Shown one piece after another: positions 1 through 10,943 of a stretch of 64,000 bases of DNA. Origin of the DNA: Platanthera guangdongensis (taxonomy: Eukaryota; Streptophyta; Magnoliopsida; Asparagales; Orchidaceae); NCBI GenBank assembly GCA_039583875.1, contig CM077157.1, positions 75,578,346-75,642,345 on the forward strand. Direction: 5' to 3'. The translations under genes were made by a program, and so were the position numbers. Each line of letters begins with the position of its first letter. Positions within the stretch are counted from its first letter, which is position 1. The notes beneath the pieces were generated by a model that worked only from the letters and a program-made list of their open reading frames with translations, did not search any database and was not told the origin of the DNA.

Positions 1-24
1 TTGTCAAGGTCGCAAAAGGGGAAC

Positions 25-29
25 GACAC
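25..29. repeat. Target-site duplication GACAC of Copia A
   Basis: GACAC at 25-29 is repeated at 12791-12795, exactly flanking the TG...CA ends of Copia A. Removing the element and one copy rejoins the G1 integrase frame. Confidence 0.95.
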
Positions 30-117
30 TGAAAGTGCAGCTAGATCTGATATACTCTAGAGGGGGGTGAATAGAGTATATGGTGATTTTGAAACTTTTA
101 CAACTGCTGTTGTATTT

Positions 118-120
<3 letters not shown>

Positions 121-153
<33 letters not shown>
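121..153. repeat. GT microsatellite in A 3' LTR
   Basis: An uninterrupted GT run. The partner tract in the 5' LTR (10897-10941) is longer and interrupted by a GTTT. Confidence 0.95.
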
Positions 154-156
<3 letters not shown>

Positions 157-860
157 GGAAGCAAATACAATAAACCAAAAAGCAGCAATGGACTAATCAC
201 AGAACATTCACAGAGCAAGGCCAGAAAACAAAAAGAAAAGAAAGCAAACAGACGACACAAGAATTTTATAGTGGTTCCCCAAATCTGGGTAGTCTACTCT
301 TCTACCACCCTGGTAGGAATCCACTGCAGGAAGGGGTTGATCAGGTGTCCTGACACCAATGGGGTTTTGATCAGGTTCCCAAAAACCAAACCCTCAAGTC
401 TTTTGGTGGGAGACTTGCAACCAGAATAATTTTGAAGGGAATTAAAACCATGTACAGAGGTGGAGTGAGAGGGTGATGAGGTCTTCTCTTTCTCAAGTCA
501 AATGAGAAGACTTGTGGAATGTTGTTTAGCAGCTTTGCTCCCCCTGAGATGTAGAATGGATCAGGAAGAATGCTGGAGCACTGCTTTAGGGTGATCGGTC
601 TTCAAAGACCTAGAATTCCAGGTCCAGAGAAACTCTTCAGGGACTTCTTGTAACTGATATGAAGGTGTTGTTTTTGAAGTTATCCTGAGTAAAAGCAGAT
701 GAAGAAGACTCTTGATATTGATGTAATGTTCTTCTTCTTCTTCTTCTAGATCAATTTCTCTCTGGGCCATGAATGAATTCTTTTTCTTGTGCTGTCTAAA
801 TCACTGTCTATCTTTTTCTTATTGTTGTATATTGTGTATCTCTATATTACTGACTTTTTC

Positions 861-870
861 TGTATATATC
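861..870 (-). promoter_or_regulatory. Candidate TATA box of A LTR
   Basis: GATATATACA on the minus strand lies about 230 bp downstream of the palindrome array. The 5' LTR carries the same sequence near 11645-11655. Position only; no transcript evidence. Confidence 0.4.
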
Positions 871-1102
871 TGTCTGTCATAGAAAAACATTCGAATTTTG
901 AATATCGAGCAGTAATGACAGACGGCCTGGAAAGGAAGCAGCAATTAATTATTTCCTCAACTGTTTCCATGGGAAAAAGGTATGTAATAATCCAGAATTA
1001 ACTGCGCATCCTAACGGTAGTATTCTGTGAAGAACTGCCATTAATTGTCCAGGAATCAGCGGCATGGAATGAGACGGGAACGGAAGAATACCTAGTCTGG
1101 AA

Positions 1103-1832
1103 TCGTCGACCGAAGAACATAATTCGTCGAGCTAAGTTAAGAGTTCGTCGAGCTAAGCAGAGTTCGTCGAGCTGAGCTGAGTTCGTCGAGCTGAGCTGAG
1201 TTCGTCGAGCTGACAGTCTTCATTCGTTGAATAGACAATCTTCAATATCAGACAAACATTATTCGTTGAGCAGAGAACCGAATTCGTCGAGCTGAGAATC
1301 AAATTCGTCGACCTGAGAAAAGTTCTGGACTTGGACGAAATACTCTGCATTTGCTGAAATACTGTCTCGACACAAAATTGTGTCGACAGATTGATCTAGG
1401 TGTCGACAGATTGATCTTGGTGTCGACAGATTGATCTTGGTGTCGACACAAATCCTCTGGTGTCGACATAAGCTGGTGTCGACTGAAATCCTGGTGTCGA
1501 CACAAATCATCTGGTGTCGACACAAACCCTAAGTGTCGACACAGATTCTCTGAGTACACAAATCGTCGAGTAGAGATTAGCATTCGTCGACCTGAGAAGC
1601 TGTGAACTTGAGGTCCAAGTTCGTCGAGCTTAGAATATAATCCGTCGACCAAAGCATGAAGCTGGACTTAGAGAAATTTTAAGTAGTCCTGAGAATGCTT
1701 GAGGTAGAATCCGGTGTTCGTCGAGCAAAGAACGAAGTTCGTCGAGCTCAGCACTGCGAATTATCTCACGATCGTCGAGCGCAGAACTTCCTTCGTCGAG
1801 CTGAGTTCGACGAACGTCGAACTCTTTTTACT
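1103..1832 (-). repeat. TCGA-core palindrome array, A 3' LTR
   Basis: Dozens of TTCGTCGA / TCGACGAA blocks, with a central run of GTGTCGACA blocks at about 1367-1545. The 5' LTR has the matching array at 11886-12607. The same blocks recur inside the element at 5088-5315 and 8745-8975. Confidence 0.9.
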
Positions 1833-2007
1833 TGGTCTGAAAAACTGATAGATCTGGAGTTCCTGATAGTCTTGAGGAAGGCTGGTCCATCTGAGGTTGA
1901 GATAGAGGACTGTCCTAAACTCTAAGACAAAAACTTGACCCAGACTATACATGATGGGTCACATCCTAAGTCAGTGAAACTATCCCAAATCTACTAGGGA
2001 TCCAACA

Positions 2008-2021
2008 ATCTCCCCCTATTT
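2008..2021 (-). other. Polypurine tract of Copia A
   Basis: Minus-strand AAATAGGGGGAGAT abuts the LTR start TGTTGG. B, C and D carry almost the same tract. Confidence 0.88.
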
Positions 2022-2206
2022 GGGTGAGGTCACTAACAGAAACTCCAAGCAAAGAACAAACAGAAAAACAAAGCAAAATTAAGAGATATATCTGGCAGAG
2101 AATTTACAACACATGCAACAGATATATATATATATATACATACTGGCTTTGTTTTAATGCAAGACATAGATTGAAATAGAAGCAGAAATGAAAAGAAAAT
2201 ACAAAA

Positions 2207-4924
2207 TTACTTCTCTGATTTCTTCTGTTTTGGCTTGACTTCTGGTGCTTTATCTCCTGGCTTCTTGAAAATGATTTCCCTTTCGGGATCTCAAGCTTGA
2301 GCCTTGGTCATAGTCATGTTAGCTGCCCCTATGATGTTCAGTGAAGTGGCTCTGGGGACAACTGATTCTGGGTGAAGATGCATGTACTCATCAACATTGA
2401 GTAGCTTGTTTGCTTTCCCAAATCTCTTTAGTTCATCTCTCATTTACTGAGACATAGTAGTTAAGCCTGTTGTGTCCTTGCCTTCAGCTTTAGCTTTGTT
2501 GATTAGAGATAAGCCAATGATCTCTTGGAACCTTGCCATTCTGGCTGTGTTGGCTGTTTCTGGATCTTCAGGAGGAGAATAGGGCCTTTCAGCTTCATGT
2601 TCCTTAGATTCCTGGTGTTGCTGCTGTTGTTGAGGGTGTTGTTGTCAGCCTGAAGATGGTGGCCTTGGCTGACTGCCACCAGAGGATCTCCCTGTTTGTC
2701 TCTGATAAGTTTGAATAGGAGCAGATCTCTGAGAGCTAGAGCCAGAGGCACTTGCTGCTGGAGGAGGAGGATCCTTTCTGTATCTATGAACTGGGGGAGG
2801 AGAGCATCTTCTACTCCTCTTCCTCTCTTTTTGCTGGTTCTTTGATAACCACATCCATGCAGGCATCCCTTTGTAAGGAACAACATTGTGCAGAATATAG
2901 TATGGAGTGTCTGCAGTGGGATTAGGCTTGGGAGCAGGAGGAGGAGGAGCCTTCCTTTTCTTAGAGAGCAACTTCTTTTTCTTTTTAGCAGCCTTCTCAT
3001 CTGATTCATCATCATCAGAAGAAGAAGAATCTGAACTCTGAGGGTTGTCATATAAGGCATTCAACTTCCTCAGAGTGGTATCAAGAATGATAAGAGGTTT
3101 TCCTTGAGGGGGGATAGAAGGTTCAGAGGCTGAGGGTTCAACAGCAGTAGAGACGGAACTTGCAGCTGCTGCCTTGTTCTCTTCTTCAATGTCTGCCAGA
3201 ATGAGATCATCTAGATCAGGCATGGGAGAATCATCCATGACAAAGTCTGGGACAGGGCAGATTTCTAGAATAGACATAGGAGTTGGAACAGCAGTAGGAG
3301 CAGCAAAGGTGTCACAAAGTTGCCTGGCAACTGCTAGACTTGCTGGAGAGGTATACTGGACAATAACCAAATTTGGCTTAGCAACCCCTACTAAAGGAAG
3401 CTTCATATATACAGGATCAAAGATCTGAAGTATCTCAGATAAATTAACTGTGGGATTTATAAGGAAATCACCAGCAGTTGTTATTGAATCTACTGACTCA
3501 TCAAAGCTACTGTCAGTGTCCATGAATTGAATAAAATCAATTGTTGTATCTGTAACTGCATTATCAAGCACTGTATCAACTATATCTGTAGTATCTGTAT
3601 CTGTATCAACTGTATTCACTTCTGCAGCTGCTGCACCAGCTTCATCATGGAGCATCTCCCCCTGCCTGGGTTCAGGAGAACCTGGATCCAGGCCCCTGAA
3701 TGAAGAGGGGGTAGCAGAGAGGGCTGAGATTTGGGCAGATAAAGAATCAATGGAATTCACCAGAGGTGTCATGGCCTCTGTGATGAGTGATTTAATAAGA
3801 GGAGTCAGAAAAGAGATGACGGAGGGAATGGTGGAAGAATCCATAAGTGGAGAGAGAATAGTAGAGGGGAGAGAAGCAGAGGAGGAAGGAGGAATGTGTG
3901 GAGGGGATAATGGAGGGAGAACAGTGTGTGATTCAGTGGGTATGGTGTAGGATGGAATAGAGGATAGGTGTGGTGGAAGCGGGGATTGAGGAGGTGAGGG
4001 AATATGTGTTTCAGTTGGGGAAACTAGAGGTGTAGGGATATGTGTAAGATCAGGCGGTGGAGATTGATGTTGAGGTGGAGTCAATTGAGGTGCAGGAGGA
4101 GTGGGAAGTGATTTGGTAGGTGGAATGGCCTCTTCAGTGTCAGGGTGGGGAGTGACCTTGAAGGTCCTGGTGCTCTCAGAATCATTGATGGAGGAGGAGG
4201 AACCCTTGGAGGGGTTGGTGAAGGTCCTCTCCCATCGGCCAAACAAGGCACAGGTGAGGCGCTTGCTGGCATTGATGAATGTGGTCGGGGAGACCAACCA
4301 TTCACTGGCCTTTTCCTGGAGAAAAATCCCCAGGATTCTACCGTAGCAGACTTCCTTCTTGCTAGTTCTCTTCTTGATTAGGTCAAAGAAAACCATGCCC
4401 CAATCGACCTGACGCTTGTTCAGCACTGCGCACATGATCAGGAATTGATGGCGAGTGATATAGTCATGTGCTGAGTGCTTGCCCATCAGAATTTTCCCTA
4501 CAATGTCGGCCAAAAATTGATAGGCGGCTGACAATTGTTTCTTCAGAAGCTTATTAGGGTTGTTGTCGGAGAAACCCATGACTTTCAACATATCAGCATA
4601 TTCCTCAGCGTCCATTTCCAAGGTGTCTTCCCCATTGATCAGTCCAAAAATTTCAGAGAGTACTGCTGGGGATAGGGAAACGGCAGTGTTTCCAATATGT
4701 CCTGTCAGATTTCCATCTTCAGAAACTGTGGCAGTGTACACCCATTCTTTTATCTCGGTTGAGTGTAGCTTGATGCTGCGTGTCATGAAATCCTTGAGAT
4801 GCAATTCTTCAAGCAATTCAAGGATATATAGAAAAATTGGATCGGAATGTTGGAAGGACTCAAAGTCCATGGAGAATGTTGCATCAAACTTCATCGCCGC
4901 AAGTGCTCCTGGAGGAATCGCCAT
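2207..4924 (-). pseudogene. ORF3 of Copia A, accessory gene downstream of pol
   Basis: One frame of 906 codons from ATG 4924 to TAA 2209-2207, crossed by three stops: TGA 2647-2645, TAA 2446-2444 and TGA 2293-2291. I chose ATG 4924 because A-prime has a matching start (MVIPAGTLAAM against MAIPPGALAAM). The N-terminal 250 residues form a globular domain with SPAVLSEIFGL, LADIVGKILMGKHSAHDYIT and YGRILGIFLQEKA; B and C have weaker versions. A Pro/Ser/Thr-rich linker, an acidic region and a basic KKKKKLLSKKRKAPPPP patch (possible nuclear signal) follow. I see no convincing membrane segment. It occupies the position of the env-like gene of Sireviruses, but its function is unknown. The domain recalls plant proteins labelled putative plant transposon protein; that is from memory. 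Confidence 0.8.
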
Positions 4925-4945
4925 TGATGACCTGCAAAGAAAATC
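4925..4945 (-). promoter_or_regulatory. Splice-acceptor-like sequence before A ORF3
   Basis: The minus strand reads TTTTCTTTGCAG then GTCATCA, directly before the ATG at 4924. A pyrimidine-rich tract ending in TTTGCAG is a good match to a plant 3' splice site and resembles the sequence at the gag/pol junction. A-prime lacks it at this place. Confidence 0.35.
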
Positions 4946-5087
4946 ACAGAGAAAACGGCGATCAAGAGCAAAGGAACTGAAAGTGCGGGACGGAGGTCGA
5001 AGAAAACCTAGATATAAGATTTTCAGAATATGAATCGACAAGCTCCGTTCCACGAAAAGAGACAGATCTTCAAACTGAGATCGACGA

Positions 5088-5315
5088 AATTAGTTACAGG
5101 TGAGTAGTTCGTCGAACTCATTCAGAAGAATTGAAAACAGTTCGTCGAACTCCGTTCGACGAAATGGTTTCTGAAGCAAGGTTCGTCGATCTTCGGTCGA
5201 CGAAAATTATTTCCACACAGAGAATTCGTCGATCTCCGTTCGACGAGAATCTCTCAAACCTTCCCTAATTCGTCGAACTCCGTTCGACGAACTCTGGAAA
5301 ATTCATCGAATGCAG
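5088..5315 (-). repeat. Palindrome array between pol and ORF3 of Copia A
   Basis: At least four inverted pairs of the form TTCGTCGAAC - 3 nt - GTTCGACGAA, some with GATC-type variants, separated by 20-30 nt. It fills the pol-ORF3 spacer and uses the same motif as the LTR array. Confidence 0.9.
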
Positions 5316-5322
5316 GAAGAAA

Positions 5323-8300
5323 TTAATTTAACTCTTCTCCATCAATCATTCCTAGTTGATTTATAAAGAACAGATGGGTTTTCTCATCCAAAGGCTTGGT
5401 GAAGATATCTGCTCTCTGTAGATCAGTAGGAATGTGGATCAAGTTAATTTTCTTTTTGTCCACATTATCTCTAATGAAATGATGTCTTATTTCAACATGT
5501 TTAGTCCTAGAATGATGAACTGGATTCTGAGCTATAGCAATAGCACTAGTATTATCACAAAATAAGGATGAATTATTTAAGTTGATACCATAATCTAGGA
5601 GATTGTTTTGTATCCATAGCATCTGTGAATAGCAGCTGCCAGCAGCCATATACTCTGCCTCAGCATATTATGTAGACACAGATGTCTGCTTTTTGCAAAA
5701 CCAAGAGACAAGTCTCATACCCAGGAACTGGCAAGTTCCAGAGGTACTTTTCTTATCCACTCTACATCCAGCATAGTCAGCATCTGAGTATGTAGTTAAC
5801 TCAAATTCTGACTCTGCATGATACCAGAGTCCTAAACTAGGACAACTCTTTATATATCTCAAAATACTTTTTAGAAAAAATAAGATGAGATTCTTTAGGA
5901 TTCACTTGGAATCTAGCACAAAGGCATGTGGCAAACATTATGTTAGGCCTGCTAGCTGTTAAATATAATAGGGATCCAACAATTGCCCTATAATGTTTCT
6001 GATCTACAGGTTTCCCTGCTGTATCAGAATCCACAAAAGCATTGGTAGTCATAGGTGTTTTCATTCCTGAGGCATCACCCATCCCAAACTTTTTAATATG
6101 CTCTTTAGCATACTTAGATTGGGAGAGGAAGATGCCATCAGGGAGCTGCTTCACTTGGAGACCAAGGAAGTAGGAAAGCTCACACATACTACTCATCTCA
6201 AATTTGGAATGCATGAGGTCAGCAAACCTCTGGCACAATTTGGGATCAGTAGACCCAAAAATAATGTCATCCACATATATTTGTACCAATAAGATTTGGT
6301 CCTTATGATGTCTAGTGAAAAGGGTTTTATCTATGGTTCCTCTCGTAAATTTATGCTCTAAAAGAAAGCTAGCTAGGGTCTCATACCAAGCTCTTGGAGC
6401 TTGCTTTAAACCATAGAGAGCTTTATGTAATTTGTAAACATAAGAGGGTTGAGTTAGAGAGATAAAACCTGGAGGTTGTTCTACATAAACCTCTTATTGA
6501 AGTACACCATTCAGAAAGGCACTCTTAACATCCATCTGGAATACCTTGAACTTTTTATATGTTGCATAGGCTAGGAATATTCTAATGGCCTCCAACCTTG
6601 CAACAGGGGCAAAGGTTTGGTCATAGTCTATTCCTTCTTCTTGCCTATATCCTTGTGCAACCAGTCTAGCCTTGTTCCTTACTATGTTCCCTTGTGCATC
6701 TAATTTGTTCCTATAGACCCATTTGGTTCCAATAACTGGGTAGTTATGGGGTCTTGGAACCAAATCCCAAACTCTACATCTCTCAAACTAATTTAGTTCC
6801 TCTTGCATTGTAAGAATCCAGTGGGGATCTTGCTCAGCTTCATGGATGGTGAGAGGTTCAATTTGAGAGAGAAAACAGGCATGCATCAAGTCTTGATTGA
6901 GCTGATGTCTTGTATGTACGCCAACTGAAATGTCCTCAATCACTTGAGATCTGGGGTGATCTCTAAGTGTGACAAGATCAGTTTGTGGAGTTAGTTGAGC
7001 AACGGCTTCTGTAAATAATTCCTCTTGAGGAATCGTACTGGCTGTTGATGGAAGTTCAGTTACTTCCTCTTGGATTTCCTCTTCACTATCTTCAGTAGCC
7101 TGTGGAGTGGGATGAGTTGGAACCTCTTGGGTAAGGTTTAGTCCATCCATAGACTCACACATTGGTGAAACCTGCAAAGAACTATTGGTAGAAATGTCTT
7201 TCTCCATATAAGACATGTTAGCTTCATCAAAAGACACATGGACAGATTCTTCAATTTTAAGGGATGTTTTGTTGAAAACCCTATAGGCCTTGCTTACTTG
7301 GGAATATCCTAAAAAAATCCCTTCTTCAGCCTTAGCCTCAAATTTTCTAATGTATCTTTTGTTATTAGTGTGGATGTAACATATGCAACCAAAAACTTTA
7401 AAGTAAGTGATTTTAGGTTTCTTTTCTTTAAGTAATTCATAGGGGGTCTTGTGTTTTAGTTTATGTATAAGACATCTGTTCAGGACATAGTTAGCTGTGT
7501 TTATAACTTCTGCCCAAAAGGATAGTGGCATGAAAGCATCTGCTAACAATGTACCAGCAGCTTCAATGAGTGTCCTATTTTTCCTTTCAGCTACCCCATT
7601 TTGTTGGGGAGTTCTAGGAGCTGATAAGCACTGCCTGATACCTTCCTTCTCACAGAACTCACGCATAAGAAGAGACTCAAACTCTATGCCATGATCACTT
7701 CTGATCAATGCAATATGAGTAGAGAACTCAATTTGTATGGTCCTGAGAAAATCTGTAAGAACTTTGAATGTATCTGACTTAGCTCTCAGGAAGGCTACCC
7801 AAGTGAATCTGGAGAAATCATCAACAATGACTAAGGTGTAAGACTTCCCTCCTAGGCTTTGTACTGTAATGGGTCCAAAAAGATCCACATGAAGCAGATA
7901 CAATATCCTAGGTGAATCAGTTTTATTAATGGATTTGAAGCTAGTTTTAGTTTGCTTGCCTAGTTGACAAGCCCTGCATAGGCTTTCCTTCTTGTAGGGA
8001 CCAGAAGGTAAACCTCTAACAAGGTTGTCTTTAGATAACCTAGATATGTTCTTAAGGTTTACATGTCCTAGCCTTTTGTGCCATAACTCATTTTGGTTAC
8101 TATTGATATTGAGTAAACAAATATCAGTTGTGGCAGAAATGAAATCTACTAAATATATGTTTCCTTGTCTAAGTCCAATTAAAACAGTTTGATTTTTATC
8201 ATTTATAATAGAACAAGAGGTAGAGTTGAAATGTACCTGATAACCTTCATCACATAATTGACTTATGGATATAAGGTTATGTTTAATTCCTCTTATATAT

Positions 8301-8509
8301 GTCACCTTTTTGAAGGTCACTACTCCAATGCTTACTCTTCCATACCCTTCTGACTGACCACTCTTTGAGTCTCCAAATATCACCTTTAGTCCTAGCTTGG
8401 ACTTATAGTTGGAGAGATTTGCTTTCCTGCCAGTCATGTGCTTGGAGCAGCCACTGTCCAGGTACCATGTCTGACTTAGCCTTGGACAGCTCTTCATCTG
8501 TACCTGCAT
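5323..8509 (-). pseudogene. pol: pol of Copia A: protease, integrase, RT, RNase H (broken)
   Basis: This Copia polyprotein would mature proteins, copy RNA into DNA and integrate it. In order: protease WYLDSGCSKHMTG (about 8465); integrase zinc finger (HKRLGHVN... CRACQLGK); integrase core with DLFGP, RSDHGIEFE and QQNGVAERKNRT, so the D,D,E residues are visible; RT from GTKWVYRNK to the [10 protein letters not shown] active site (about 6277); RNase H with YSDADYAGC and EAEYMAAGSC; end at TAA 5325-5323. Breaks: TAG 6790-6788 after EELN (A-prime has Gln), TAA near 6494 (LQ to EVYVE), a disrupted stretch near 6290-6490, a shift near 5860 and a stop near 5665. No start codon is needed if pol is made as a gag fusion. 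Confidence 0.9.
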
Positions 8510-8540
8510 TAAACAATAAAGCTCAATTGTTCTTGACTCA
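8501..8540 (-). promoter_or_regulatory. gag/pol junction of A: stop followed by TTTAATGCAG
   Basis: gag closes with TGA and about 30 nt later TTTAATGCAG|GTA opens the protease frame. Comparable stop-plus-TGCAG junctions occur in A-prime, B and C. Confidence 0.5.
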
Positions 8541-10646
8541 GGTTACCTTGGGTCCTTGGTTTGGCTGAAAAGTAAAACTAGAAATGACTGATAATGCAGG
8601 TTGAGACTTATACCCTAGTGGGTGATATCTCCTAGGTGGGATTATCCAATCAGCTACTGGATTAAATGTCTTGTTAGCTGTTTTAAAATTTCTATAGGAG
8701 AAATTATTTATATTTGGTCGTTCTGGGATCCACGAATTATTGTAAGTTCGTCGACCAGAGTTCGACGAATGGGGATGAGATCGTCGACCTCCACTCAGTG
8801 AATGACCATGGTCATTTTCTGCGTCACTCGTTCGTCGACCTCTGCTCGACGAACCATACACAGTTCATCGATCGCAGTAGGACGAATAATTATTTATGAA
8901 GTTTGCGTTCAACGTTCGTCGATCGGGGTTCGACGATCTTGTAGGATTTCGTCGATCTAAGTTCGACGAATTCTGCTGAACTTGGTTTTTAACAGCTTTC
9001 TTCTGCTTTCTGTTTCTATTGTCTAGGGGATTTGACTTGTTTTCTGACCTGGGTTTTTCAGTTAGTTTTTCTTTACCCTTAGCAGTGATAAACTTTATGG
9101 GAGTAGAAAGTATATTCTTCTTTATTATGGGGGGGTAAACCTGATGAAGCACCCAAGCCAAGCCTGCCATTTAATCTGGCATTTACTGTGCTTGTGATAT
9201 CCATCAGCTTGAGGCTTCTCCCATTGAGAGATTGCTCAAGTTGTTTTGCCTTACATAATTCAGATTTTAACTTGATTATCTGTTCATTAGCTAGTGTCAA
9301 TTGGTCAGTTTGTTTTCCATTTTCTGTGCTGACAGATTCAAGGTTTTCTAGTCTAGTCCTCAAGATTTTTATTTCTTTCTCTGAGTTTATTAGATCCATG
9401 CACATAGTTTTAAACTCTACTTTAAACAAGTCAGAATTGAAATCGAAACTAGAAATCACCTGATCAGCCTCTGAGTCTGAGGCACCTTCATCTTCAGAAT
9501 CCTCTTCTGATCCACAGTTGCTTCTGGAGGCATCTATTGCCATTAGGCAAACCTCCTTGGATCTGGCTTCTTCCTCTTCTTCACTGAAGCTGGAGGAGGA
9601 TGTTTCCTCTTCTGTGTCACTCCAGGACTCAGCAACAAATCCTTTGTCTTTCCTTTTATACTTATTGGAGGAGGGTCTGCTGCTTTGTTTTCTTCTGGAA
9701 TCCTTGTCCCTGTCCTTGTCCTTTTTCTGATTCTCTGGGCATTCTGAAATATAATGCTCTGGCTTTCTGCATCCAAAACACACAACCTCCTTAGTTGGTG
9801 TCTTGTCATATTTGGGCTTATCATCCAGCCTGGTTGATTTTCTTCTAAAGTCCTTCCTTGCCATTTTGTAGAATCTTTTGGCAAAAAGACTCATTAACTT
9901 CTCATTTGATGTAGATGTTTCATTGTCTTCAGAAGCTTTGAGGGCCAAGCTGTGCTCCTTCCTAACTGGGGTAGTTGCCTTCTGTTCTGCCGCCTCTCTT
10001 GATTTGACAAGCTGCTCATATGACTTCAGCTTGCCTAGCAGAGATTCTGTTGTGATCTCATTGAGCCTTCTGGCTTCTTTGATTGGCCATATTCTGGAGT
10101 CCCATGAACTGGGGAAACACATAAGTATCTTGTCATTCACCTCATTTTAGGTGATGTCCTTGTCAAGAGCCTTGAGTTCACTGATGATTGAACTTAATCT
10201 ATTTACATCTCAGCCACTGATTCTGTCTCATCCTTTTTGAAATTCTCATAGAGAGAAATGAGACTGGATCTCCTATCCTTTCTTTCATCAGCTGAGCCTG
10301 CCACCATTTGATTGAGAGAGTCCCAAATGGCCTTGGCTGAGGTGCACTCAGCCACCTTCTGAAATATGTCATCTGACATTGTTTGGGCCAGAATATTCAT
10401 AGCCTTTGCATCAGCCATCTTGGCTCTCTTATAGACTTCAGTATTATCTGGAGGTGGTACTGCACTCAGATTAGTTGATGTGCTGGCAAAGGTTGTAGAA
10501 GCTGGAGGAACACCTGTTGAAATGACAGAAAAAATATCCTCATCAATGGAGTTCATATATAATCTAATTCTTGCCTTCCAGATGGCAAACTTATTAAGAT
10601 TGCACACTGTAGGTCTGATGCTTGTATAATCCTTGTTTTGGGCCAT
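8538..10646 (-). pseudogene. gag: gag of Copia A (broken)
   Basis: A Copia nucleocapsid/capsid protein. The start chosen is ATG 10646 (MAQNKDYTSIRPTVCNLNKF), which opens a UBN2-type gag domain. A zinc knuckle CFGCRKPEHYISEC (C-x2-C-x4-H-x4-C) lies near 9780, followed by acidic Ser-rich sequence and a predicted coiled coil (LINSEKEIKILRTRLENLE). Breaks: a one-base loss near 10202 followed by TAA near 10150, a shift at a C7 tract near 9129, and TGA 8867-8865 where A-prime has CGA. The C-terminal part (8975-8745) is encoded by TCGTCGA palindromes and reads as repeated SSNxDRRT-like peptides. It ends at TGA 8540-8538 next to a TGCAG junction. Confidence 0.87.
8745..8975 (-). repeat. Palindrome array inside gag C-terminus of Copia A
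   Basis: About six TTCGTCGA/TTCGACGA inverted pairs, most separated by a 5-6 nt centre, lie within coding sequence. The matching A-prime array is at 16650-16895 and is also translated. Confidence 0.85.
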
Positions 10647-10786
10647 GTCTGTGAGAAGGATAAGTCCAATAACAGAATAAAAACAAACAGATCTAACTAA
10701 GGGATCTTTGGGTTCAGGTGTTAGCTTGTACAACCAATCAGGTATGGTAACTTAACCAACCTGGAAGATGTGGTATTATTAACCAA

Positions 10787-10802
10787 CCTGACTTTGATAC
10801 CA
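10787..10802 (-). other. Primer binding site of Copia A
   Basis: Minus-strand TGGTATCAAAGTCAGG begins 3 nt inside the 5' LTR, complementary to the 3' end of plant initiator Met-tRNA except for a few changes. Confidence 0.88.
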
Positions 10803-10804
10803 AT

Positions 10805-10897
10805 TGAAAGTGCAGCTAGATCTGATATACTCTAGAGGGGGGGGTGAATAGAGTATATGGTGATTTTGAAACTTTTACAACTGTTGTTGAATTTTAG

Positions 10898-10943
<46 letters not shown>

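Larger units (their letters stand above)
30..2007 (-). repeat. 3' LTR of Copia A (1978 bp)
   Basis: On the minus strand it runs from TGTTGGATCC (2007) to GCACTTTCA (30). In transcription order it holds a TCGTCGA and GTGTCGAC array (1830 down to 1103), a TATA-like GATATATACA (870-861), the conserved GGGGAACCACTATAAA motif (280-265), a CA/GT microsatellite and a C-rich TTCACCCCCC near its end. Short frames in this interval are repeat artefacts. Confidence 0.93.

Noticed and set aside
121..429. Open frame starting with Cys-Val repeats
   Set aside because: It is a translation of the GT microsatellite and LTR sequence; no start context or homologue.
2645..5053. Extended start of A ORF3 at 5053
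   Set aside because: The 43 residues before ATG 4924 are not matched in B or C, and the sequence just before 4924 looks like a splice acceptor or leader; the shared start MxIPxGxLAAM is preferred.
10787..10802. tRNA gene
   Set aside because: Matches to initiator Met-tRNA are only the 16-18 nt primer binding sites next to LTRs; no cloverleaf is present anywhere I looked.
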